From Acidimicrobiales bacterium (GTDB taxonomy: Bacteria > Actinomycetota > Acidimicrobiia > Acidimicrobiales > SZUA-35): a stretch of 17,953 nucleotides of DNA. Position numbers and translations under genes: made by a program. The DNA lies in contig JABDJU010000149.1 of assembly GCA_013003325.1 (NCBI GenBank), forward strand, positions 1 to 17,953. The letters are read 5' to 3'. Under the pieces are notes generated by a model. That model did no database searches. It worked only from the letters and a program-made list of their open reading frames with translations, and was not told where the DNA came from. Within the stretch, counting starts at the first letter, position 1; every line of letters starts with the position of its first letter. Below are positions 5,446 through 12,470 of this stretch, piece by piece.

Positions 5446-6612
5446 GCCGACCACTCCCCACATCGCTGCACCCGGCGCCACCAGCAGGTTCATCACCCGG
5501 GACATCGTCCCCGCCGCCGAGGTGCCGGTCCGGTCGTCCATGATCAGAGTGAGGACAATCACCGAAATCGATACGATCGGCGCCGACGCTGCGATCCACA
5601 GCGTGTCGGCCCCGACGAGGCCGGTGATAACTCCTACAACGGCGGAGAGAACGGAGACGGCGATCAGCAGCGAGAGGCCCACCTGAGGGGCGGCACCCGA
5701 GAAGAGGAGACGCAGATTCGCAGCCGGTCGAGGTACACGACCGACCGGATCGGTGTAGATCTCAACCCGATGCTCGATCGACCGCTCCTCGCCGTCGTGT
5801 TGCAGCCTTCGGACCAGGCTGTTCCATGTCTGCGGATCGGCGATCGGGCCGACGACACCGCCGATTCGTTCGAGGGTCGCCCGTTCGAAGATTCCGACGA
5901 CGCTGCCCTGGTGACCGGCGGCCAACGATCCGAGCGCCGACAGCGCTCTCTGACCGGATCCGAGCCCGGCCAGGGCGACGGCGTCAGCGCGAAGACTCAC
6001 GACAGCGCACCGAGCGCGAAGTCCATTGTTGGAGCGATGCAGGACCGCTGCGCTGGCGGTGGTGTCCGGTCTACGCAGCCATGCCGACGACATAGCCGCG
6101 AGTGCGAAAGGTCGCAGCTGCCACCTCGGGTCCACCGGGCACACCAACGCACCGGAGGTGGCCGCCAGTCCCGCGTTCCACAGGTCGGACTCGATCGATG
6201 TCGTTCCGGCCAACACGCAGCTGAGACGCTCGTCCCGCCGCGACCGGAACACCGTGCCGGCGCTCGAGGTTCCGGCTTCAACCAGATCGAAGGCGAGGCT
6301 CAGTTCGGTGGGAACACCGGTGGAGTCTGACACCAGAATCAGCTCGAGATTGCGGTAGCGCTGGCCGAGGAACCGGCGCACCGCCGACACGGTGTCGTCC
6401 CCCTCATCCAGACTGGAGAGCGGCAGCACCATCGAGACCGACGGCGTACCCATCGATTGGGCAATCCGGTCGACCAGGGGCCCGACCGCCCGTTCGCCGC
6501 GATCGAAGAGGCGACCGACGGCAGCGAAGGCGCACAGCAGCCGCCCGATCGCGAGTGCGACTAGGGCGCTGGGAGCCAGCAGAACCAGAACCATCAGCAG
6601 GACTTCGTTCAT
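5404..6612 (-). CDS. GT2-like membrane protein with degenerate catalytic motifs
   Basis: 402 aa. It has an N-terminal transmembrane helix (about 4-26), a cytoplasmic domain with the outline of a family 2 glycosyltransferase (about 57-290), two C-terminal helices (about 309-334 and 336-358) and a hydrophobic end (about 375-390). GT2 landmarks can be followed but are altered: VMVLPLSSLDE instead of the P.YNE motif, ELILVSDSTG in place of the VVDDGSTD segment, CPVDPRW where DxD is expected, and ADPQTWNSLVRRLQHDGE where the (E)D..LSLRL...G segment lies; no QxxRW is visible. It may be catalytically inactive or divergent. The start at 6612 has GAGAGGG 7 nt upstream and overlaps the HEAT gene stop by ATGA, so it is the last gene of a coupled three-gene operon. 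Its 3' end overlaps the SAF gene by 42 bp. Confidence 0.68.
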   Translation of the reverse strand: MNEVLLMVLVLLAPSALVALAIGRLLCAFAAVGRLFDRGERAVGPLVDRIAQSMGTPSVSMVLPLSSLDEGDDTVSAVRRFLGQRYRNLELILVSDSTGVPTELSLAFDLVEAGTSSAGTVFRSRRDERLSCVLAGTTSIESDLWNAGLAATSGALVCPVDPRWQLRPFALAAMSSAWLRRPDTTASAAVLHRSNNGLRARCAVVSLRADAVALAGLGSGQRALSALGSLAAGHQGSVVGIFERATLERIGGVVGPIADPQTWNSLVRRLQHDGEERSIEHRVEIYTDPVGRVPRPAANLRLLFSGAAPQVGLSLLIAVSVLSAVVGVITGLVGADTLWIAASAPIVSISVIVLTLIMDDRTGTSAAGTMSRVMNLLVAPGAAMWGVVGSPLRWPSGNLYRA

Positions 6613-7652
6613 GCTCGGACCCTCTCTTCCCGGCCGATCGGCAGGGGGACCTCGCGATTTGCACCGTACGAACTCTGGAGCTCGACCCGACGACGGCGAT
6701 GTTGCCGCACCAGCATTCCTCCTGCCGGACCGGCGAGGGTGAGACTGCGCTCGGCGGCGCGGCGCACCTGCCACGATTGATCGGACAGCAGAGTTCTGAG
6801 GACCGGATAGACACGATTGGATCCGATACGTCCCAGCCCCTCGGCTGCGATGGCACGTACCGACGGCTCCGGATCGCTCAGCATCTCGGTCAGCAACGCC
6901 TCAGCCTCGATTAGCCCTTGGCGGGCCAGCGCGGTGGCCGCGAGGGCACGGTTCCGCCGGTGATCGGATCGAGCGTGTCGGGCCAGCGATCCGAGCAGCA
7001 GCCGGTCGGTCAGTCGACCCGCGGCCAACAGAGCGAAGTCTCGGTCGCGGGCGGTCTGGTCGAGCACGGCGATGAGCGGCATGACGATATCGACCCCGCC
7101 TGCGGGCAGTGCATCCGCAGCGGCAACCCGGACGGTGGGGTCGGGATCGAGCAGAAGCTGCGCCACTCGATCCGCATGCTCGGCAACCTGAGCCGGTGAG
7201 AGGGCCGCTACCGCAACGGCTCTCACCGCCCAGTTCCGATCGTCGAGTAGCCGATCCCGCTCCTCGGCCGACCCCATCAGGCCGACAAGGCGAGCCGCAT
7301 CGACCCGGGTTCTCCAGCGCTTCGACCGAGCCAGACGGGAGAACGTGCGAGCAGTCCTCGGCGCTCCAAGAATCTGGCGCAGCCGGCTTCGACCTTCTTC
7401 CCCAAGCTGAACGGGAAGGGCCGACACCACTTCGACCAGAGTTTCCCGCTCGACCCGGTGGCGGACTCGCACCGATGCCAACCGATCGGGATTCTCGGCG
7501 AACAACACCGCAGCAAATGCGTCGATGGCGTGCTGTCGCCGTCGTCTAGCGTCGTCGGCCCTTGCGTCAGAGGCGGCGCCAAGGATGAGATAGGACAGCG
7601 AGATGCCAGCCAGCAGGCCGAGGGACAACAGGAAGACGGCGAGACCCGACAT
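6609..7652 (-). CDS. Membrane-anchored HEAT-repeat protein
   Basis: 347 aa. A single N-terminal transmembrane helix (about 3-25) is followed by a basic linker and an alpha-helical region. HEAT-type units are readable as WRTRVDAARLVGLMG (112-127), WAVRAVAVAALS (141-152), DPTVRVAAADALPAGG (171-186), a less regular RNRALAATALARQG (233-246), PSVRAIAAEGLGRIG (263-277) and WQVRRAAERSLTLAG (294-308). The C-terminus is basic (QHRRRRVE) and may lie close to lipid or nucleic acid. HEAT solenoids act as protein-binding scaffolds, so this protein is probably a cytoplasmic-facing membrane adaptor between the products of its neighbours. Its ATG shares a base with the upstream stop (TGATG) and its TGA overlaps the next start (ATGA). 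No catalytic motif is seen. Confidence 0.82.
   Translation of the reverse strand: MSGLAVFLLSLGLLAGISLSYLILGAASDARADDARRRRQHAIDAFAAVLFAENPDRLASVRVRHRVERETLVEVVSALPVQLGEEGRSRLRQILGAPRTARTFSRLARSKRWRTRVDAARLVGLMGSAEERDRLLDDRNWAVRAVAVAALSPAQVAEHADRVAQLLLDPDPTVRVAAADALPAGGVDIVMPLIAVLDQTARDRDFALLAAGRLTDRLLLGSLARHARSDHRRNRALAATALARQGLIEAEALLTEMLSDPEPSVRAIAAEGLGRIGSNRVYPVLRTLLSDQSWQVRRAAERSLTLAGPAGGMLVRQHRRRRVELQSSYGANREVPLPIGREERVRA
6620..6626 (-). promoter_or_regulatory. Shine-Dalgarno of the GT2-like gene
   Basis: GAGAGGG on the minus strand, 7 nt before ATG 6612. It supports this start over upstream in-frame starts that would read back into the HEAT gene. Confidence 0.6.
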
Positions 7653-9589
7653 CAGCTCAGCTCACGTTGAACACGCCGGACCAGCAGAGGAAGGTTGAAT
7701 GGCTTCTGCACCACATCGAAGGCGTCGGCACTGAACGCATTATCGATCAGACCCAGACCGACGTCGGGCGCCATGACGATGAGCTTGGTCGACTCGGCCG
7801 GATACAGCCTGCGGAAATGACGAAGCTCATCCATGTGGCCACTCCGATCGGTGTCGATGTCGAGTATGGCGACCCGAGGCGGAACCATCTGGCCGTACCG
7901 CGGCTCGTTGGCCGCAGTCTGAGCGGCGGGGTCGAGGGCGAGGCAGTCGAGTCCCAGCCGTTCGAAGCTCGCCACCAACGCGTCCGACAGCGCCGGGTCC
8001 GGTTCGAGGATCAGGACATCTGGCGGAGCCTCGTGATCCTCACACCAGTCGATTCCCACCACGGCCGGTCCGCCGAGTTTGGCGGCACGAGCGATGGCCG
8101 ACTCAGCTCGCTCGAGCGCCTGAGCGGCCGAACGAGCATCGGTCGGATACTCCATGATCGCCGACCGCACCCGACCTCGAACCGTACCGATCTTTTCCAG
8201 CACGGCTTGGAGCCGGCGGGTCAGCACCGACCGGTCGGCACCTCCAAGCGCCACAACCAACGATCGGTTGTCGCGCCGACTGATCACGTCGCTGCGCCGG
8301 AACGCACGTGCAATCTCATCGTCGATCTGAGGGTCGGCGGGCAGGCTGAGCAGTGCGACCGCGACGGTGGATTTGGACCGCCCGCTCTCGTTGATGAGCC
8401 GTTGGAGCAGCACATTGCCGATCGTCCATGGAACGGCCGTATTGTCGGCCACCTCGGCGAGAGCGGCATCCATGATGGCGTTTCGCCGCACTCGACTCAC
8501 CAACTCGACCGCCATCTCGTGGTGCGGGGTGGTCGTGGTCCAGAAGCTGTCGGCACCCTTGGCGAAGGCTTCCTGTCGGTGGTCGGCCTCGGCCGCGAGG
8601 CAGCCAATCACCAGGGTTCGACCCCGGCGCTCGCTGCGCAGGAGACGGACAAAGCTGAGGGCGGGACGCCCATCCGGCATCGGGGCACACAAGACACTGC
8701 GCACCTCACCCCGCACGACGGCATCGACCAGTTCCGGACCCGACTCGTATACCGAGGCGCCCAGTGAGGGTTCGGCGGCGTGAAGATCGTTGGCCAGCTC
8801 ATCTGCGCCCGGCCCAAAGAGTCCCACGCTGAGCTTGATGTTGGTACCCCGCACGATGCGGAGCACTTCTTCGCTCACCACGTCGGGATGGCTCCGTCTC
8901 GGCAACACCAGCTCTGCTGATCGCGCCAGCTGAACCTGCTGCGGAGGCTCGAGGGTCGGCGCGACTGCGATGATCGGTGTCAGCGGGTTGTGCTCTTGGA
9001 GCACAGCGGTGACGTCGCCGATGTGGTCGGCATCGTCGAGAATCTGCACGATCGCATCGGGCTCGAGGTCCTGCGAGCGGTGAACCTCGTGAACGGCGAG
9101 ATGGCGCACCGCCAACCCGGCCGACGCCGCCGACCACAGAATGGCATCGGTCATTTCGCCTTGGGCGCCGACCACCAGCACAGACTGCGGCCCCCGGGAC
9201 AGCAACTGCAGATCGGCGGCTGCGTCCTCGAGGTGGTTTCGAACCTCTTCGGTGAGAGACGCCAGCTGTATCGCAAGGTCGGGTCTGCGCTGGGCTCGGG
9301 CGTTTTCCGGTGAGGTCACCTCAGGAGTTTCGAGGAGTTCTGCGACGCGGCGAAGCTTCGACGCGGCGTTGGCGATGCCCAGCAGACCGAGCCGGCTGGC
9401 CCGCTCATTGGCATAGGCGATCCCATGGCCGGCCTCCTCCTCGGTGAGGGCTCGGTCGAAGAGGTGACTGATCAGAAGTTCGAGCTGGTGGAGCCGGGAT
9501 TCTGAGCGCATGTGCACCCGGTTCCACAGTTCAGCGATCGTCGACGCGGTAAGGGCTGAAAACCCAGGAGAGGTGTGTTGAACCGACAC
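7652..9589 (-). CDS. Multidomain pseudo-signalling protein: HPt-like, two receiver-like, degenerate GGDEF, C-terminal REC
   Basis: 645 aa. Residues about 30-90 form a helical HPt-like segment (ERASRLGLLGIANAASKLR), but the usual H-x-L-K-G is absent. Two receiver-like folds (about 136-248 and 253-368) lack a full acidic pocket. Residues about 400-515 follow a GGDEF fold: FRRSDVISRRDNRSLVVAL at 430-448 aligns with the usual R..D...R.GGDEF..VL, with GGDEF replaced by DNRSL, so diguanylate cyclase activity is very unlikely. The C-terminal REC (about 523-643) keeps an E529/D531 pair, D577 in ILDID and K629 in QKPF, but has Ala where Ser/Thr is expected (VMAP, 605-608). The start is taken as GTG 9589 with GGGG just upstream; an in-frame ATG at 9511 is an alternative. 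First gene of the operon with the HEAT and GT2-like genes, whose output it probably controls by binding. Confidence 0.75.
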   Translation of the reverse strand: MSVQHTSPGFSALTASTIAELWNRVHMRSESRLHQLELLISHLFDRALTEEEAGHGIAYANERASRLGLLGIANAASKLRRVAELLETPEVTSPENARAQRRPDLAIQLASLTEEVRNHLEDAAADLQLLSRGPQSVLVVGAQGEMTDAILWSAASAGLAVRHLAVHEVHRSQDLEPDAIVQILDDADHIGDVTAVLQEHNPLTPIIAVAPTLEPPQQVQLARSAELVLPRRSHPDVVSEEVLRIVRGTNIKLSVGLFGPGADELANDLHAAEPSLGASVYESGPELVDAVVRGEVRSVLCAPMPDGRPALSFVRLLRSERRGRTLVIGCLAAEADHRQEAFAKGADSFWTTTTPHHEMAVELVSRVRRNAIMDAALAEVADNTAVPWTIGNVLLQRLINESGRSKSTVAVALLSLPADPQIDDEIARAFRRSDVISRRDNRSLVVALGGADRSVLTRRLQAVLEKIGTVRGRVRSAIMEYPTDARSAAQALERAESAIARAAKLGGPAVVGIDWCEDHEAPPDVLILEPDPALSDALVASFERLGLDCLALDPAAQTAANEPRYGQMVPPRVAILDIDTDRSGHMDELRHFRRLYPAESTKLIVMAPDVGLGLIDNAFSADAFDVVQKPFNLPLLVRRVQRELS

Positions 9590-9643
9590 CCGCCCCTATC
9601 GGCAGCATCGGCCCAGATTTGACAAAACGCTGTGTCGGCCGGC

Positions 9644-10993
9644 CTATATGCCCGACAGGCGAACACCGCTCACGATCATGCTGGGCGCAGCAACGCCGGA
9701 GGGCATATAGGTGCGGTCGGATCCGACCGCACTGATGTCGAGCAGAAGTCGTTGCAGGGTCGAACCGATCGTGCATTCACCGATCGGTTCGGCAATCGAT
9801 CCGTCGCGGATCATGCGCCCCTCGACGCCGACCGAGAAATCGCCGGACACGGGGTTCACACCACTGTGCAAGCCGGCCAGCGAATAGACGTACACACCCA
9901 GGTCGACCGACGAGATGAGGTCCTCCAACGATCCGGCGGTTCCCGCCGAGGCCGACAATGCGTGAACCCCGGGCGTCGGTAACCCGCGTGTTCCACGCAC
10001 CGCCGATCCGGTCGAACGGGTTCCGGCCTTCCGGGCGTTGTAGGAGTCCCAGGTGAAGCTCTCGAGCACTCCGGCTGAGATGAGGGGCACCGGCCGGCAA
10101 GCCAACCCCTCGCCGTCGGTGCTGGCCGCTCCGACCGACCGGGCGTCGGTCGGGTCATCAGACAGGGTGAGCAGGGGCGACGCGATCGATTCGCCCTCTC
10201 GTCCAACGAAGGGAGACCGCTTCTTGTTGATTCGATCTCCGCCGAGGGTGCCCGCAGTCAAACCCAAAATGGTGGCGCTCAGCTGCGGATCCAGAACGAG
10301 ATCAACCGTTGCCGACTCCGGCTTCGCCGAGCCGATGAGGCCGGTGGAGCGGCCGATGGCTCGCTCGACGATGAAGTCGAAGTCGACCTCGCTCGGCGCT
10401 CGGCCGCCGTGCCAGCCGAAGCCGGTCTGGCTTCGTTCGCCATCGACGGCCAGCGCCTGCACCATCGAGCTCACACTTGTCGACCGATCAGTAGCCCGGA
10501 TGCCGGCGGTGGAGACCAGCGCAGCAGCCCCGTGAGCGTCGGAGAAGGTGGCGGTTCGAACCCCGGTTATGGCGTCGTGACCATCGAGAACTCGTCGCTC
10601 CACCTCGAGGGCCCGGGCGATCCGCTCATCGGCGGTGAGTTCGAGCGTCTCCTCCCGCCATGCGTCAACCTCGACAGGATCGACATCGTCTGGTTCTGCG
10701 ATCCCCGCAAAGGGGTCGGGCTCGGCGAACATCGCGTTGTCTCGGGCGTCGGACACCAGACCTTCGAGGATCGGGCGATCGAGCGTGCCCGCACTGGCGA
10801 AACCCTCGCGTCCGTCGACGATCACACGAATTCCCGCCCCGCTGGAGTCGGCGCTGGTGTAACTCTCGACATCACCACCGTAGACCCGCACCGAGGTGGA
10901 GCTCCCCGCCGAAACGGCAACCTCCATCTGCTCGTCGTCGCCGGCGAGGGAGCAGATATCGGTTGCCAAAACGAGGAGTTCCTCGGGGGTCAT
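9644..10993 (-). CDS. tldE: TldE/PmbA-like protein, non-catalytic subunit of the TldD/TldE protease
   Basis: 449 aa. It belongs to the PmbA/TldD family, with the N-terminal domain pattern STSVRVYGGDVESYTSA...GAGIRVIVDGREGFAS and the C-terminal GVNPVSGDFSVGVEGRMIRDG. It lacks HExxxH, as expected for TldE, the partner that helps form the substrate channel of the heterodimer. In Escherichia coli the pair trims microcin B17 leader peptide and degrades the CcdA antitoxin. The ATG overlaps the tldD stop (ATGA, 10990-10993), giving coupled translation and presumably equal subunit amounts. The last codons are part of an 11-bp inverted repeat (9643-9653 / 9701-9711). Confidence 0.92.
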   Translation of the reverse strand: MTPEELLVLATDICSLAGDDEQMEVAVSAGSSTSVRVYGGDVESYTSADSSGAGIRVIVDGREGFASAGTLDRPILEGLVSDARDNAMFAEPDPFAGIAEPDDVDPVEVDAWREETLELTADERIARALEVERRVLDGHDAITGVRTATFSDAHGAAALVSTAGIRATDRSTSVSSMVQALAVDGERSQTGFGWHGGRAPSEVDFDFIVERAIGRSTGLIGSAKPESATVDLVLDPQLSATILGLTAGTLGGDRINKKRSPFVGREGESIASPLLTLSDDPTDARSVGAASTDGEGLACRPVPLISAGVLESFTWDSYNARKAGTRSTGSAVRGTRGLPTPGVHALSASAGTAGSLEDLISSVDLGVYVYSLAGLHSGVNPVSGDFSVGVEGRMIRDGSIAEPIGECTIGSTLQRLLLDISAVGSDRTYMPSGVAAPSMIVSGVRLSGI

Positions 10994-12393
10994 GCCGATG
11001 TCCCACCGATGGTGAGTTCAGTGACCCGCAATGTGGGCACGCCGTCGCCTACCGGGACGCCCTGGCCGTCTTTGCCACACGTCCCCGGAGGACCCATTTC
11101 GAAGTCGTTCCCAACCGCATCGATCATCTGCAACACCTTGGGACCGTTGCCGATCAATTGCCCTTCGCGAATCGGCTCAGCGATCTGGCCATCTCGAATC
11201 ATGTAGGCCTCGGTCATCCCGAACACAAAGTCTCCAGACGAGGTATTCACCTGGCCACCACCGAGTCGGGCGACGTAGACCCCGTCGTCGACCCCGGCGA
11301 TGATCTCCTCTGGGGTCTGGTCGCCCGGTGCGAGGTAGGTGTTGGTCATCCGCACCATCGGCAGGTGGCGGTAGCTCTGTCGCCGACCGTTTCCAGACGA
11401 GGGGCGTCGTTCGGCCCTGGCTCTGAGTCCGTCCCACATGTAGTCCTTCAGCACGCCCTTCTCGATCAGCACATTGCGGGCTGCGGGTCGACCCTCGTCG
11501 TCGACGGCGTAGCGGCCCCATTCGTCGGGCATTGTTCCATCGTCGACGATCGTGACGAGCTCGGACGCGACCTTCTCCCCAACCCGGCCGGCGAACGCCG
11601 AAGCGCCCTTCTTGACGAGATCGGCCTCGAGCCCGTGGCCACAAGCCTCGTGAAACAGCACCCCTCCCGAACCGGGACCGATGACCACCGGCATGGTGCC
11701 CGACGGGGCCGGTCGGGCGTTGACCTTGGTGAGCGCACGCTGGGCGGCGTGTCTGGCGAGTTCGGTCACGTCGTTCCGGTCGAACAACTCGAAACCGACA
11801 GAGTTCCCGATCGATTCCGATCCGGTCTGCTGGCCGGCATCACCGGTGGCGACCGCAGTGACACTGAACTGGGTCCGGGTCTGGTCATCTTCGGACCGAA
11901 CGCCGTCGGAGTTGGCGACCTGGATGCGGCGCCGGGTCTCCGCATAGCGGGCCGACACCTGGGTGATCGCATCGTCCTCTGCCCGGGCGGCCTCATCGGC
12001 TGCTCTCACCAGGGCTACCTTGTCGGCGGCAGGAACCTCGGCGGGGTCGATCTGCACCGTCGGCGAGATCGCCGGAGCCGGTTGCGGGTCAGCCGAAACG
12101 CCCGGTGAGGGTTCGATCCCCTTCACCGCAGCCGCCGCTGCGGTCTCAACCGCCGCCAGAAGCGACTCGAGGGTGAGGTCGGACGTGTGGGCGAATCCGA
12201 CGCGATCACCCACGACGGCTCGGATCCCCACGCCGCGGTCGCGACTCGACGCCAAGTTCTCGATGCGGCGATCGTCGAGCGACACCGACCTACGGGCGAC
12301 GTCCTCGACGAAGATCTCTACGAACTCGGACCCGGCGGCCACACCGGCTTCCAGTACGGCCTCGACGACATCGGACTCCAGCAGATTCGACAT
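10990..12393 (-). CDS. tldD: TldD metalloprotease, catalytic subunit
   Basis: 467 aa, close to the family length. The zinc-binding HExxxH motif is present as FHEACGHGLEAD (H248, E249, H253), and the conserved C-terminal cysteine motif GPPGTCGKDGQ (C439) is intact. Other family blocks are GVGIRAVVGDRVGFAHTSD (54-72) and GQVNTSSGDFVFGMTEAYMI. It is thus expected to be an active peptidase that cuts unfolded peptides inside the TldD/TldE cavity. The ATG at 12393 has no Shine-Dalgarno; instead a TAGCCT -10 box lies 7 nt upstream. It is divergent from dxs across 77 bp and coupled to tldE downstream. No RiPP precursor, microcin or toxin-antitoxin gene is visible nearby, so a housekeeping substrate is more likely. 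Confidence 0.96.
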   Translation of the reverse strand: MSNLLESDVVEAVLEAGVAAGSEFVEIFVEDVARRSVSLDDRRIENLASSRDRGVGIRAVVGDRVGFAHTSDLTLESLLAAVETAAAAAVKGIEPSPGVSADPQPAPAISPTVQIDPAEVPAADKVALVRAADEAARAEDDAITQVSARYAETRRRIQVANSDGVRSEDDQTRTQFSVTAVATGDAGQQTGSESIGNSVGFELFDRNDVTELARHAAQRALTKVNARPAPSGTMPVVIGPGSGGVLFHEACGHGLEADLVKKGASAFAGRVGEKVASELVTIVDDGTMPDEWGRYAVDDEGRPAARNVLIEKGVLKDYMWDGLRARAERRPSSGNGRRQSYRHLPMVRMTNTYLAPGDQTPEEIIAGVDDGVYVARLGGGQVNTSSGDFVFGMTEAYMIRDGQIAEPIREGQLIGNGPKVLQMIDAVGNDFEMGPPGTCGKDGQGVPVGDGVPTLRVTELTIGGTSA

Positions 12394-12406
12394 GGAGGTA
12401 AGGCTA
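12394..12406 (-). promoter_or_regulatory. Leaderless-type -10 box of tldD
   Basis: TAGCCT on the minus strand (12406-12401) is 7 nt from the tldD ATG. The intervening bases read TACCTCC, the reverse of a Shine-Dalgarno, so ribosome loading via a leader is unlikely. No good -35 element is seen. Confidence 0.5.
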
Positions 12407-12458
12407 GAGCCTTCCCGGTGGCCTCTGCCCTGTTGGGCTCGATGGAGTCCGTGACTGC

Positions 12459-12470
12459 TACCTTGGACCC
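12459..12470 (+). promoter_or_regulatory. Leaderless-type -10 box of dxs
   Basis: TACCTT (12459-12464) lies 6 nt before the GTG at 12471. A TTGGGC at 12433-12438 is present but its 20-nt spacing is long for a -35. No Shine-Dalgarno precedes the GTG. Confidence 0.5.

Noticed and set aside
7652..9589. Reading the regulator as an active PleD-type diguanylate cyclase.
   Set aside because: The GGDEF signature position reads DNRSL and the receiver domains lack a full acidic pocket, so activity is not supported.
9643..9711. 11-bp inverted repeat CCTATATGCCC / GGGCATATAGG with a 47-nt spacer at the tldE end.
   Set aside because: Both arms are largely coding (Tyr-Met-Pro and the Gly-Ile-stop end of TldE), the spacer is long and no mobile-element signs are present; probably chance, though a terminator role cannot be excluded.
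10660..12108. 482-codon plus-strand open frame opposite tldD/tldE.
   Set aside because: The opposite strand carries the HExxxH and Cys motifs of TldD; this frame is a GC-bias shadow spanning two real genes.
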